NCBI GenBank assembly: GCA_031835245.1
Contig: JAVKOQ010000105.1
Coordinates: 109,877-173,876 of the forward strand
Reading direction: 5' to 3'
DNA: 64,000 nucleotides
DNA from: Balamuthia mandrillaris
Taxonomy: Eukaryota; Discosea; Longamoebia; Balamuthiidae
Below, in pieces: positions 11,501-24,199 of the stretch (position 1 is its first letter; each line of letters begins with the position of its first letter). Below the pieces are notes generated by a model. The model saw only the letters and a list, made by a program, of their open reading frames with translations. It made no database searches and was not told the origin of the DNA. The translations under genes and the position numbers were made by a program.

Positions 11501-14500
11501 AGGAGAAAATGAAAGAGGAAAAAGAGAGCGCAAACGGACGGGAAGAGCAGAATAGCGAGAAAGAAACTAACCCAAAGGAAGATGAAAGTTTAAATGACGC
11601 TCAATCGGACGTTAAAGCACAGACCGAAGAATTAGCAACAGAAAAGGTCAAAATAGAACCGACCACCAATTCCGCTTCTTCTCTTCCTAAAATACTTCCT
11701 CTAGAGCCTTCTTCTTCATCGTCCTCTCACCAAACTCTGTCTTCCTCTTCTTCTGTTACTTCTGTTCCTTCGCACACTACCCAATCATATTCCACTCCAG
11801 CGAACGGATCTCATTTCATGCATAACGTGAGTTCGCCGGTGTCAGCAACACAAGCGCGAGTCACCTACTCTTCCACTCCTACTGCTGCTTATCCTGCTCA
11901 TCCTCATTCGCTCTCATCGACTCCTCCTCCATATACTTTTGTTCATTCTTATCCTGCCGGTGGCGTTCCTGGAACGCTATCTCCAAATCATCATCTGCCT
12001 TATTCTCCTCAATCACAACAACATCACATACCCCACCAAGAAGTTGAGGAAGAGGAGGAAGAGGAAGGAGACCAAGAGCAACCTCTCGGCCCCAACGAAA
12101 AGAAAGTTCGTCGCTTCCTTGTCAAATGGAAAGGCCTTCCCTACTCGGAATGCACGTGGGAGCTCGAATCCGACCTCAAAGGTTACAAAACCAAGATCAA
12201 GGAGTTTTATAGCTTCCACACGCCTGATCCCGATAGACCACGCAGCTCTAATGCTACCCCCCGTCCTCCAGCCAGCGCCTTTCAAACTCTGAGCGATCCT
12301 GTTTTCAAAGGTGGCAACAAGCTGCGCAGCTACCAATTGCAAGGCCTCAACTGGTTGGTCTATTGTTGGTTCAATCGACGCGGCTCCATTCTGGCCGATG
12401 AGATGGGTCTCGGTAAGACCGTGCAGAGCGTTTCTTTCCTGGAGCATGTTTGCAATGCTCAGGGCATCTGTGGGCCGTTCTTGGTGCTGGTGCCGCTCTC
12501 CACGCTACCTCATTGGCAGAGAGAGTTTGAGGCATGGACTGACATGAACGTAGTGGTTTACACCGGAGACGCCGAGAGCAGGAGCATCATTCGTCAGTAC
12601 GAGTGGTACTACTCCAAGCTCAACGGCATTCCTCCAAGGAAGAGCCGCAGAGCAGGAAGAAGCGGACCTGCCACAGGCCCTAATGCTGGCTACAAGTTCC
12701 AAGCCTTGATCACGACCTACGAGATGATCCTTCGTTCGGACTGGAGCGAGCTCAGCCGCATTCCATGGAGGGTGATGCTGGTGGACGAAGCTCATCGTCT
12801 CAAGAACCGCTCTTCCAAGCTGTTGGAGCACCTGCAGAGTTTTAAGACGGAGCACAGAGTCATACTCACGGGAACACCTCTGCAGAACAACACGACAGAG
12901 CTGTGGACGCTGCTCAACTTCATCGAGCCGCACATCTTCCACTCGCTCCCTCTCTTCCTGCAAAACTTCGGAGACCTTCAGAACAGCGAGCAGGTGCGCA
13001 ACCTGCACATCCTGCTGCGTCCTCACCTCCTTCGACGCCTGAAAGAGGACGTGGAGAACAGCATCCCGCCGAAGGAAGAGGTCGTGGTGGAGGTAGAGTT
13101 GACCTCCTTGCAGAAGAAGTACTACAGGGCTATCCTAGAACGTAACCGAGACTTCCTCTACAAGGGCTGTCACAGCAGTAATGTGCCCAATCTCATCAAC
13201 GTGGTTATGCAGCTGCGCAAAGCTTGCAATCATCCGTTCCTCATCAAAGGAGTGGAGGACAAGGAGACCGCCGCTTTGACCGCTCAGGAGGACTACTACC
13301 GGCTGCTCATACAGAGTGCTGGCAAGCTGGCCCTGTTGGACAAGTTGCTCCCCAAGCTCAAAGCGGGAGGTCATCGCGTGCTCATCTTTTCTCAAATGGT
13401 TCGGGTGCTGGATCTGTTGGAAACCTACTTGCATTACAAGAACTATCTCTACGAGCGGCTGGACGGACGTGTGCGTGGCAGCGAGAGGCAGAGCGCCATC
13501 GACCGCTTCTCTCGGCCGGGAAGCAATCGTTTTGTCTTCTTGCTGTGTACCCGTGCTGGTGGATTGGGCATCAATTTGGCCACTGCTGATACGGTTGTTA
13601 TCTACGATAGCGATTGGAACCCTCAGAACGATCTACAGGCGCAGGCTCGGTGCCATCGCATAGGGCAGACCAAAGATGTTAAAGTCTATCGTCTTATCAC
13701 GAGGAACACGTATGAGCGGCACATGTTTGAGAGAACGAGCAAAAAGTTGGGGCTGGATCAAGCTGTGTTGGACAACATGGGGAATACCAACGGGAAAGGC
13801 AATGGCAAAGCTACCAAAGAGAGTCTTGCAGAGATGGGCAAAGAGATTGATAACCTGTTGAAATATGGAGCATACGACCTGTTCAGAGGAGAGGATGATA
13901 AGGAAGGAGCGAACGGGAAAGTTGAAGACATGTTTGGAGAGGACGACATTGACAAGATCTTGGAACGAAATGCAACGCTCGTTCGCTACGATGACAATAA
14001 CAATACTGACAACAAAGATGCACCTCAACAACGTTCTTCTACTTTCTCCAAAGCCGTCTTCCAATCCTCCGAAGCGGACAGCGCCATCGACATCAACGCA
14101 GAGAACTTTTGGGAGTTGATTCTGCCAGAGGCCAAGGACACAGCCAGCGTGGTTCGGCGTCTAAAGCAAGGTGAGCCTGGTAAGAGCCCAGAGAAGGAGA
14201 AAGAGTTTTGGGCGGATCTCAAAACGGTAGTCGAGGAGGCCATCGAGCAATGGGAGCAGAAGCTGGAGATCCCCAAGGACCTGCATGTTATCATGGGAGT
14301 GTTGGAGGAGATTGTGCAAGGCACTAGCGGAGTGCAGTTTAGCGACCGGCACGTCAACATGGCTCGCAATTGGTTATTGATATTGAATCGACCGAGAAGA
14401 CGAAGAAGAAGAGGAGAGCAGGAATCTTCTTCGTTGAGCTTACTGTCGGAGGAAAGCAACAAGAACCAAAGGAACAAGAGGAAGAGAACAAGCGAACGTA

Positions 14501-17500
14501 GTGCGAGCAGAAGTTCTAGACGTGGTACGAAGCGCGGGGAGGATGCAGGCGAGGAGGAAGAAGCGGACACTTATTCTCTGGATGAGGACGAGGATGAAAG
14601 CGCTCTCTCTTCAGCGGATGACTTTTCCGATGGCTCTCGGCGGCCCAACAAACGCGCCAGAGGAAGAGGAAACGAAAAACGCAAACCATGGAACATGAGC
14701 GAACGGAAACGAGCGCAAGAAGCCATTTTGGCTTTCGGTCGTCCTTGTTGGGAGGAGATCAAACAGTGCAAAGGATTGAACAGGCGAAGCACAGAGGATA
14801 TCAAGGAATTTGCTCTAGCCTTTCTTTGCCAGTGCTCTCTTGTTGCGCAGCAGTCGCTGCAGCAACAATCATCGGAGAAGAGTTCCAACTCTGCTTCTGG
14901 AAGTAATGCTGTGGATGAGGAAGATGTACAAGCGTTTGAGGAAGCGTTGGCTTTTTGTAGCAGCGCTGGTTCGAGGTACACTCGCTCGGCGGTGGCGGAT
15001 CATTTGTTGGACGGCGAGGCATCCTCTACATCTTCTTCTTCAACCAATGGCGCTGAATCTTCATCATCAACTGAACCACAAAACGCTTCTCCAACAGTAT
15101 CAATCATGAGCCAAAAGGAGAAGAAGCAACGAGTAGATCGTCACAAAGTGTTACAGGACGAACAATACATCACAAATATCAAACGCAAAGCCAAGACATG
15201 GGCCAAACGTCTCCTCCTTCTTAAACGTCTTAGAGAGGAAGTGGAGCACTTCCCCTCCTTGTCCGACTTTTGTTTGCCCTCTCTGTGGACTCCCAATCAC
15301 AGCCAGAAGCAAAGCCCGGCACCGTGGTGGGGGATGGTAGAGGACAGGGACTTGCTTTTGGGCACCTACAAACATGGCTTTGGCTGCTTTGACACCATGA
15401 TTGCGGATGAGGAGTTGAGCTTTGGTAAGACGTTGAAAGGAGAGGAACAGGGAAGTGGTGCTGGAGCTGCCTCTCCCTCTGCCTCTCTTGTCTCGAGGCT
15501 TCGTTCTTCTTCCAGACGACGTTCTTCACGCGGAGCAGCAAAAGACCACGACGAAGAGGAAAACCAAGACAAAGATAAAAATGTTGGTTCAACGAGGGGC
15601 TGGCCGGCAAAACGTTTGCTAAACCTCCGAGTGAAGTCAGTGTTGGATTTGGTGGCGAAGTTGAAGAAAGCGGAAGCCAAACGCAAAGAACGAGAGGAAC
15701 GACAGGAACAACGAGAGAAGCGTAAACGCTCCAAGCGAGAGCAACTCGAGAAAGAGAGAAACGAACGTGTTCAGCGACGGCAACAAAAACTGGCCGAAAA
15801 GGAGTTGAAAAGCCAGGAGAGAAAGAGGGAGTGGTCCAAGAGAGAACGTCAAGATTTTAGAGCGGCCATCATGGCGCATGGTCCTGGCGATTGGGCTCTC
15901 ATCAAGGAAAAAGCCAATCTCACCAATAAGAGCGAAGAGGCCATTGCAAAGTGTTATGATGAGCTGATGGAACTCGCGCGACAAATGACGGCTGAGTTCC
16001 CTGATCCTTATATCTTTTTGAAGAAAAAGAACAAGCCCACCGACCGAAAAACAGAAGAAGACGGAGAGGATGACGAAGACAGAGAAGAAGAAGAAGAGGA
16101 GGAGGAGGAGGAGGAGGAGGAGGAAGTAGCAAAGATCGTCAAAGAAGAAGACGCAGACATGGAAGGCAGTGATGATGACGAACACAAAAAGAAGAAACAG
16201 AAACGAAGTAACAGCGAAAAGGGCAAATCGAATGTTGATGTGAACAAGGAAGGAGAAGAAGATGAAGAAGAGGAAGAGGAGGACGACGGCGAAACTGGAA
16301 AAGAAACCAAGGCAAAACGACCCTCCTCCCTCAAGCAAAAGAAAGAGAGAGCGATCGAAGTCTTCAAAGCCTCCACTCCACAACAACAAGAACTGCTGGA
16401 CAATGTCTTCGGCATCTCTCCCATTGTGGCTCGCCGCCTCCTCGAACGAGAGGAACTCTGGCACAAACTTCGTCAGCAGCTTTTGCCTCATCCTCATCTT
16501 ATCTCTCGACTCGCCTATCGTTGCAACAACAAGAAGATGCCGCGATGGTGGTGCAGCCCGGAGCACGACGTCATTTTGCTTCGTGCTATCGACAAGTGTG
16601 GTATCGGCAATACGACAGGAGAGTGGGACAAGTTTTTATCGCAGAAGAAGAAGAGCAAGAAGAGAAGCGACTCTTCTTCAGGAGGAACCACACAACAAAC
16701 AATCTTTTGTTGTCCCTTTTACAAGTCTATTGGCGCTGTTCAACGGATAATTCGAGAAGAAAGCGAATCTTCTTCAACTTCTTCGGAGCGAGGTGAAGAA
16801 CAGGAATATGAACCGACGGAGGAAGATATAGCCGAGAAAGATAAACGCAACAAATCGGCTCCTAAGAAAGTCAAGGATGTATTCCTGCTCAAGTTTGTGG
16901 AAGACAAAGCCCCATTGCTTCAACGGTTGAATCATTACTTTGATTTAGTTCTTGCGGAGGAAGAGGAGGAGAAAGCAAATGAAGAACAGGAATATAAGAA
17001 AACGAAGAATAAGAAAGACAAGAAGAAGCAAAAAGACAAGAAGAAAAAAGGAACCAAAAGAAAAGCAAGCAGCGAAGAAGAAGCAGAAGGAGATGCGATC
17101 TACGATCGTCAATATCGAACCGGTGGAATAGATCGAAAACGCAGAAAAGCGTCTTCCACTTCCTCTCCCGCTTCGTCCTCCGACATCGACCCTCCTTCTC
17201 CTTCCCTCTCTGGTCTGCGTAAATCCACTCGCCACAAATCCTCTTCTGCCTCTCGTTCCTCCAAATCCTCGTCCTCGTCTACCTCTACTCTCTCATTCTC
17301 CTCCTCCTCGTCCCTTCCTACTGTCACCATCGAGCGCGACGCAGAAGGACACCCCATTCTCCCTCTCTCCGTCAAAGGAGCGACCATCCATTCCCTCGGT
17401 AACATCATTTGGAACCGTCCGGGCTTCCACAGCAAGAACTACTTGTGGCCTGCGGGCTTTCGCAGCACGCGACGACTTCCCAGCTTGAAAAATTCCAACA

Positions 17501-18402
17501 AGATGGCCACTTACATCAGCGAAATCATTGACACGGGCGGCGATGCCCCTGAGTTTCGTGTCACCCCTTCAGAAGACGGCGAAGAGGAAGAAGGAAAAGC
17601 AGGAAGAGAGAAGAAAGCAGGAAAGAAGGGAGAGAAGAAAACGTTTTATTGGAAGCATCATACGTCGTCGGGAGTGTGGACGCAGGCCTTGAAGGCGATC
17701 AAGAGAAAGAGCAACGTGTCGGTAAGCGGACCGGAAATGTTTGGTTTCAGCTCGTCAGTGGTGAAGAAGCTATTTCAGGAATTGCCCAACGCAACCAAAT
17801 GCAGAGACTATGTCTTTGTGGAGTTTGCAGAAGAGCCGCCTGTGCATTCTTCGTCCTCCTCTTCTACAATTTCTGCGTCGACTACAACAACAAAGAAAGA
17901 AGCAGAAAGAAAGCAGAGAAAGCAGGAGGAAGAGAAAGAAAGAGAGAAGGAAAAGTTGAGTGCGACGTTGACTTCGATTCGAGAAGAGTTGTTGGAGAGA
18001 CAACAAGAAGAAGCAGAAGAAGGAGAAGGAGGAGGAAAGAAGAAACAAAGTTTACAAGAATTACAGGATGAAGTCAAACGGCTGAAAGCGCAATTGCAAC
18101 AACAGTATGCTGAGATGACAAAAGAAAAGGAAGAAAAGGAGGACGAAAAAGAAGAGGAAGAAGAAGATGATGAAGGCGAAGAAAAGGAAGAAGAGGAACA
18201 AGAAGAAGAGCCAGAAAAAGAAGAAATGGAAATGGAAGAAGATGACGAAGATGATGAAGGCAAAGAAGAAGAAGAGGAACAAGAAGAAGAGGAAAATGAT
18301 GAGGAAGAAGAAATAGAGGAGGTTGAAGAAGTCGAAAGCGACAGCAACAGCGACAGCGAAAGCGAAGAGGAAGACGAAGAGGATAGCAGTTCAACAGAAT
18401 AA
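8365..18402 (+). CDS. CHD-type chromatin remodeller with bromodomain and FYRN-FYRC domains
   Basis: One CT-rich intron (8484-8636, open in frame) is removed, leaving about 3,294 residues. A Pro/Ser/His/Gln-rich N-terminus leads to a bromodomain at about 537-640 (PDYFEIIKNPMDLGTI, NCLAYNPP). A first chromodomain-like block lies near 865-905 (FIKWKEMSYIHCEW) and a second near 1195-1235 (FLVKWKGLPYSECTWE). The Snf2 ATPase spans about 1272-1741: ILADEMGLGKT, VDEAHRLKN, LTGTPLQNN, AQARCHRIGQTKDV. Downstream are SANT/SLIDE-like segments and WWGMVEDRDLLLGTYKHGFG, typical of the CHD6-9 subfamily. FYRN (WPAGFRSTRRL) and FYRC (SGPEMFGFSSS) follow at about 2955-3105, then a coiled coil and a Glu/Asp tail. 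The protein should slide nucleosomes at acetylated or methylated chromatin. The ATG at 8365 is the first in frame. Confidence 0.9.
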
Positions 18403-18492
18403 ATAAGTTTTTTTTTCTTGTTTTTTCAAAAAAAAACCAAAGCCTTCCATTCCATGAACGTTGCAAAACTAACGAACCAAAAAAAGAGACGA

Positions 18493-19490
18493 TCAGTAGA
18501 ACAAAACGCAGTGCATAAGACCTGGCCTATTGTGTTGCATCTGAAACTCTTCCAGAGTGCGCTCAAACGTTTGTTCCCAGTCGGGTGACTTCAGGATCTG
18601 TTTGTTCAGCAGAGAAAACGTTCAGAAGAGAGATAAGGGAGAGAAGGAGGAGGAGGAGGAGAAGAAGCAGAACAAGAAGAAGAAGAAGAATAGAGAGATT
18701 TACCTCTTTGCATAGTTTGAGAGTAAGTGAACCAGAAACGAGGGCTTCCTCGGCGTTATCTTTGGTGGGCAGGTTGATCAGGTGCATTGGCTCAAAGGTC
18801 TTGTTGCCTCTGCTGAACATATCTGCATTTGTTTGAGAAAAAGAACGAAGAGAGAGAGAGAGAAGTGAAGAGAAGAGAAACCGAGAAAAGAAAATGAGAT
18901 ACCAACGTCGAGAAGAAAAAGAGAGAGAAGAGCAAAAGAGAAGTCCAAACCATCCATAACAGCTTCGTAGACTCGATCCTCAAACGTTACCACAATGTTA
19001 AACCGGTGCCGCGTTTCCTTCTGCCACTGCTCCGGCGCTTCTTTGACCTTCATGTTCCGCTCCAACATTCTCAACACGCCGTTTTGTTTGTACCTTTTTT
19101 TTGTTAGAAAAAAATCCCAAAAAATAAATAAATAAATAAATAACAAAAAATAAAAATAAAATGAATAAATCAAATAAAAAAAATAATCAAAAGCTAATAA
19201 TAATCCAAAACGATGTACAGTTCAGGGTTTTGTGCTCGGAGGTCTTCAAACATCTGTCGATAAGGCGTGCCAAAGCTGTAGACGTTGGGTTTGTCGATGG
19301 CAGGGCCGGGCAGCTTCACGCTGGAGCTGGTGCCGTAGGAGTGGGCGTTGAAGCCATGCTTCTTCAGCCGAAAATGGGCCTCCATCGAGCGGTTGTTGTT
19401 GGAGGCGCACACCAGAGCTACTTTGACGGTACGCTGCCACTCCTCAAAGGGCGGCACCGCGCCATCGTTGCTGCTGCTGCTGCTCGCCAT
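18493..19490 (-). CDS. SSU72: SSU72-like RNA polymerase II CTD phosphatase
   Basis: Four exons (19490-19219, 19093-18951, 18822-18704, 18597-18493) join in phase to 212 residues, close to other SSU72 proteins. The phosphatase loop is [13 protein letters not shown], the C-X5-R-S signature. [40 protein letters not shown] and [15 protein letters not shown] follow the family order, and the protein ends MHCVLFY. SSU72 dephosphorylates Ser5/Ser7 of the polymerase II C-terminal repeats and works with cleavage and termination factors. The short N-terminus holds a serine run. Intron 3 is TTC/CT-rich on the sense strand. The stop is 90 bp from the convergent CHD stop. Confidence 0.93.
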
Positions 19491-19743
19491 CCGCCTTTCT
19501 TCTTTGACCTTTTATCTTTTAAAAATGAAATTGGAATGTGAAGAATGTGTCTACAAATACATTCCCTGTTTTATGAAAAAGGATTGGTTTGCTGATTTTC
19601 ATTGTATGAATTTTTATTGGATTTATGGATCTATTACTTTGAAAATTTATTGGATAATTAAATGAAATGACTCCTCATATCAGTTCATTTAATTTGTAAC
19701 GCAAAAAAAATAATTGAAAGAAAAGAAATATATAAAAGACACT

Positions 19744-21195
19744 ATGGAGGACGAATTCGACGCATTGATCGCTTCGCTTGACTCAAACCCAACGCCTGCC
19801 GCACCGGCAAAGCAACACCAACCTGCACCCACCGGCGCGAGAGCTCCCTCGGTTTCCTTCAAAACAGCACCGCCGAAAAGGAAAGATGAGGACCTCGACA
19901 GCTTGGAGGATCTTATCAGTCAATTGGAAACGTCCGATGGTCCCTCTTCTCAAAAGACGACTTCCGACATTCTCTCTGCTGCTCCACCGAAGAAAAGCGG
20001 CGTGGCGGAGGCCAGTCGCAGGGACAGAGCCAGAAGAAAGAAAGCCAACGAAGACCTGGACGACCTTTTGAACGTTATCAAACCGGACGACTGGACCGAC
20101 TCTTCTTCTTCTTCTTCTGTATCTTCTATTCCTTCTTCTTCTTCCATCCCTCCAAAGAAGAAAGAGGAACAACAACAAGCTGCTGCTCAACCGCCGCCCC
20201 TCGTAAAAAGAGAAGCTATCGACAGCAGGCCACCTCCGTCGCCGGAGGATCTGGAGCAGCTGTTCCTCAGCCTGGACTCTTCCTCCAAGAGGCCTGCTTA
20301 TCAACCTCCGTCTTCTTCTCCTTCTTCCGCTTACACTTATTCTCCATCTATTCCTCCTCCTTCCCCTTCTGTCCCTTCCTATTCTTCTCCTTATTCTTCC
20401 TCTTCTTCGTTGCCTTCGTATACTTCTGCTTCTTCTTATTCTCAACAACAACCTCAACAACAACCTCAACAACAACGCTCACCAGTTTCCTATTCTTCTC
20501 CTTCAGGAGGAGTGATGAGCCCTTCGGAAGTGGAGAGCATGTTCAAAGAGTTGGAAGGTCTCGAAGGACGACGCAACGCACCTTCGTACCCTTCCTCTTA
20601 TGCGCAACAACAGCCTCGTTATCCTGCTCCTTCGTATCCTTCACCTTCACCAGCTTATTCTGCTCCTTCTCCTGCTCGCGCTCCCTCCGTTGGAAGTGGC
20701 GGCGTTGCTGAAAGCCCTCTCAACGACTATAACCTTTGCTATCAATGTTCGTATTGAGTGTATTGTTTCCTTTCTATTGAAAAGGCGTTAACATTTTTGT
20801 AACAATACGCAACAGGCCATCTTCCATTAACCACCGGAGAGAAGATAAAGGCACTTGGCCACTATTGGCATTTACGTAAGCATCCTTACCCTTTATTTGT
20901 AGTATTCTTTTCTTTGTAGTTTTTGTTTTTGGTGCTTTTCTTATCGTTTCTCGTTTCTCGTTTCTCGTTTCTCGTTTCTCGTTTCTCGTTTCTCGTTTCT
21001 CGGTTCTCTTTCTCTTTGTTTTGCTTTATTGTATGCATCTTGAAACGTTGTTTATTTCACCTCACTTACACCAAAAAAAAAAAAAAAAAAAAAAAAGAAT
21101 GTTGGCGTTGTACTCGCTGCGGAGTGTTGTTCATGGAGCAAAAGGCCTTCTTGAAAGCCGGACAACCTTTTTGTGGCAACTGCTCTCGTTTCTAA
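19744..21195 (+). CDS. single LIM-domain protein with LD-like motifs (paxillin-like)
   Basis: Exons 19744-20746, 20816-20875 and 21098-21195 join in phase to 386 residues. The last two splices build one LIM zinc finger: CYQC, then ALGHYWHLQCWRCTRC and FCGNC at the C-terminus. The rest is low-complexity Pro/Ser/Tyr/Gln sequence. Five short acidic-leucine helices interrupt it: EDEFDALIASLD, LDSLEDLISQLE, EDLDDLLNVI, EDLEQLFLSLD and EVESMFKELEGLEG. These resemble paxillin LD motifs, which bind focal-adhesion partners. Paxillin normally has four LIM domains, so this is a paxillin-like or leupaxin-like reduction rather than an orthologue. It probably acts at cortical actin or adhesion sites. Intron 2 contains the TTCTCG repeat and a long A-run just before the acceptor. 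Confidence 0.7.
20938..21002. repeat. TTCTCG tandem repeat inside intron
   Basis: About nine to ten near-perfect seven-base units of TTTCTCG in the second intron of the LIM gene; pyrimidine-rich on the coding strand. Confidence 0.85.
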
Positions 21196-21307
21196 ACACT
21201 CCTATTTTTGTTTGTCTTGCATTCACGCTTGTATTGTTTGTTTTCTTTAACATATCATCATTCCCTTAACTAACATTTCTTTTCTGTTTCTTCTTTCATT
21301 CTTTTTT

Positions 21308-22312
21308 TCACTCGTCTTTTGCGTCCTTTGACATCAAATCTTCTTCTTCATCGTCTTCGTTGTGTTCGCTTTGAGGAAAAGTCAGGTCGCTATCCGCCCA
21401 TTCGTGGTACCATCCAACCATCAACAGGAATGCGCTCAGGAAGAAGAGAACGTCTCCCCAAGAAGCCACCAGACGAATGCTTTTGATGTCGTCAGAGTAT
21501 ATCAAATCCTCTAACGAGTCAATACAGTCTTCCTTGCTGGTGTTTTAGAAAAACGGTCAATAAGAAAGATGAAGCGACAAGAAGAAAGTGAAGCGTTACT
21601 CTGGGAGCATATTTTCGCAGTCTTGCTTGAGGTCATAGTAAAGCGCCAATCCAACAATGGTGGCCACCAAGTAAGCCAAACTCCCCAAAATGTTGGTCAA
21701 ATGGGTCCAAAAGTAAATGTCCTTGGTTTCCTTGCTGACGTTCAGGAAGTAGTACCAACGCCACTGGGCGCCTTCTCCTTCCGCGTTGACAGACGGATAG
21801 AAACTATCGCCTTCCATTCCATTTCCTATATTGATATGCGTTATAGAACATATTTTGGCGTAAAAGTATGACGGAAGATGCGTACCGGGACTATACTTCA
21901 TCAGCAGGGCATGAAGGTAGTACATGATGCTGTCCACCACATAGACAAACATGCTCACCATCTGTATGATCTGTATCAGCTTCCAGGAGTCAAAGTCCGA
22001 GCGAAAGTAAGGGATGATGGCCGCCATCACATAGCCAAGGCTGCCCACGACGTTCCAAGCCTCCGCCTTGCGGCCGACCCACGAGATGGAGTGCCCGCGA
22101 GGGTAGTCCATCCCCTTGAGCGACACCTCAAAGGCCCACCAATAAAAGAAGCTGTCCACCAGAAAGAGCAACGCCAGGAAGAGATAGAGCGCGTTGCTCT
22201 GGTCCTCCGATAGAACGGCGTAGATGCCGAGAATGTCTACCAGAAGGTAGCCGAAGGACGGGATGAGGTTGAGCAAGTTGCCCAAAAAGTAGAGGAACAT
22301 AAGCAAGTTCAT
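21308..22312 (-). CDS. multi-pass membrane protein, unrecognised family
   Basis: Exons 22312-21886, 21825-21600 and 21536-21308 join in phase to 293 residues. Six or seven hydrophobic helices are visible: near residues 1-30, 45-62, 88-103, 112-135, 190-215 and 245-265. Loops include SLKGMDYPRGHSISWVGRKA and GEGAQWRWYYF. The tail is acidic (EDDEEEDLMSKDAKDE) and probably cytosolic. No family was recognised, so no function is proposed. The splice phases fit at both junctions and hydrophobicity continues across them, which supports a real gene. Its stop is 113 bp from the convergent LIM gene, and its start lies 270 bp from the next minus-strand gene. Confidence 0.75.
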
Positions 22313-22584
22313 TTGTGTGTTCCTTGTTTCTCCTTCCGTTTGTGTTCTTTGATTTTTTTTCTTTGTGCTTACAGCCTCGTGCTCATTCGTTGTTTTTATT
22401 AATTAATGTGCAGATATGATTTTTGATTGGCTAAGTGATAAGGTGCATGTTCGTTAAAAGAGAAGTTCAGATGTATTACTTTTGTTCTGCAGAAGGGACA
22501 AATGCACTTCCAGAAACCAAGAGGTTGTGTCAAAGACGAGCTCTCTGTCTGTTTCTCTCTTCCTATCTCTTGCTGCAAATGTTT

Positions 22585-24039
22585 TTATTTTTTCCTATTT
22601 TGTTTTTTATTCGCTTTGTACTTGCCGTTTCTACCTCTCCTCGGGCAGCCATTCTTTTCGAGCCATTTCGCCACCTCCCAGTGTTTGTGCTGTTCCGCCC
22701 ATGCCAACGTTTTGTAATTCCAATTATTGCCTTTGGCTCTGGCCCATTTCAACACCTCAATATGTCCGCCCTTGGCTGCGTAGCCACAGATATCATAGTG
22801 CAAAGGAAAGCCGTTTGCAACTGCCCATTGCAGGACCTTCAACTGTCCGTTCTTGGCTGCGAAGGCAATAGTATTGCTGTCATAAGGACATCCGTTTGTT
22901 TTGAGCCATTGCAAGACCTCCAGATGGCCGTTAAAAGCAGCATTGGCACAAGCATATCCATTCCAATCGCATCCATTCGCTCTGGCCCATTTCAGCACCT
23001 CCAACTGGCCATTCTTGGATGCAAAGGTACAAACTCTGTGGTCCCACGGGCATCCGTTCGCTCTGGCCCATTTCAACACCTCGAAATGAGCGTTCTTTGC
23101 AGCAAAGGCACAAGTGTCCTCGTTCCAAGGGCATCCATTCGCTCTGGCCCATTTCAACACCTCCAAATGGCCCTTGGACGCTGCAAAGACGCAAGTCCGG
23201 TCGTCCCAACAACAGCCATTGGCTCTGGCCCATTGCAAGACGTCCAAATGTCCACCTTTCCCAGCGAAAGCACAGGTTAATGCGCTCCACGGACAATCGT
23301 GCTGTCTAAGCCATTGAAGCACCCCCAAGTGGCCCTTCTTTGCCGCATTGGAGCAAGCCATTTCATCCCACGGGCATTCGTTTGCTCTTGCCCATTGTAA
23401 CACATCCAAAAGTCCGTGCTTTGCGGCCAAGGAGCAAGCATATTCTCCAAAAGGACAGCCGGCGTCTCTGAGCCATTGTAAGACCTCCAAATGGCCATTC
23501 AAGGCAGCTTGGATTGAAGTCACTTCATTCCAATGACAACCGTTCTCTCTGGCCCATTTCAGCACTGTCAAATGTCCCTTCATGGCAGCGTTGATGGAGG
23601 TTCGTTCATCCCAACAGCACTTATTCGCTCTGGCCCATTGCAAGACCTCCAGGTGGGCGTTCAAGGCAGCATTGGCGCAAGTCTCCTCGTTCCAAGGGCA
23701 GCCATTCCGTCTGGCCCATTGCAATACATCCAAATGGCCCAGCTGCGCAGCCATGGCACAAACTTCCCAGTCCCAAGGACATCCATTAGCTTTGGCCCAT
23801 TGCAGTGTCGGTACCGAGGAGCAAGCCCACCGCAGAAAGAACTTTCCTGATCGAAGGTGAGAGGGGCTGCAAGCAAACCAGCGACGGCAGGTAAGGGCTG
23901 CGGGTGCCACGTTATGCTCGGGAAGAACACCAAGTATTTCGCACAGCACCTCCTCAGGTAAGTCTTCTATCCTGGGTCCAGCGGTCTCTTGGGTCTGCTC
24001 TTCCATGCTCGCCAAGTCGGTGTCCAGGTGACTTGGCAA
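22585..24039 (-). CDS. F-box protein with ankyrin-like NGCPW repeats
   Basis: A single open exon of 484 residues. An F-box near residues 23-55 (IEDLPEEVLCEILGVLPEHN, then ALTCRRWFACSP) should bind SKP1 in an SCF ubiquitin ligase. About twelve 27-residue ankyrin-like repeats follow, with the core GHLEVLQWARANGCPW and an A-A at the middle of each unit. This divergent repeat type is common in amoebae, oomycetes and brown algae, where it is often multi-copy. The repeats would select the substrate. The C-terminus is basic (RRGRNGKYKANKKQNRKK). A second ATG at 24006 could be the start. No intron is needed. Rapid family expansion is likely but cannot be tested here. Confidence 0.85.
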   Translation of the reverse strand: MPSHLDTDLASMEEQTQETAGPRIEDLPEEVLCEILGVLPEHNVAPAALTCRRWFACSPSHLRSGKFFLRWACSSVPTLQWAKANGCPWDWEVCAMAAQLGHLDVLQWARRNGCPWNEETCANAALNAHLEVLQWARANKCCWDERTSINAAMKGHLTVLKWARENGCHWNEVTSIQAALNGHLEVLQWLRDAGCPFGEYACSLAAKHGLLDVLQWARANECPWDEMACSNAAKKGHLGVLQWLRQHDCPWSALTCAFAGKGGHLDVLQWARANGCCWDDRTCVFAASKGHLEVLKWARANGCPWNEDTCAFAAKNAHFEVLKWARANGCPWDHRVCTFASKNGQLEVLKWARANGCDWNGYACANAAFNGHLEVLQWLKTNGCPYDSNTIAFAAKNGQLKVLQWAVANGFPLHYDICGYAAKGGHIEVLKWARAKGNNWNYKTLAWAEQHKHWEVAKWLEKNGCPRRGRNGKYKANKKQNRKK

Positions 24040-24199
24040 AAAGCAACGAGAATCCGACTGACCCGTCCTCTATTTTCTTTTTGTTTGTTTCTTACCTGCT
24101 TTTTGCCAAGATTAGCTCATAATACTAATTAAAAATAGCAATTTAGGGCAACCACCCTGGTTGCTGCAAGTAATCGCAGATAAGAAAGATGCATCAGGT

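Noticed and set aside
22435-23860. Plus-strand open frames rich in CALAHFNTSK-type repeats
   Set aside because: Antisense shadows of the F-box/ankyrin-like repeats on the minus strand.
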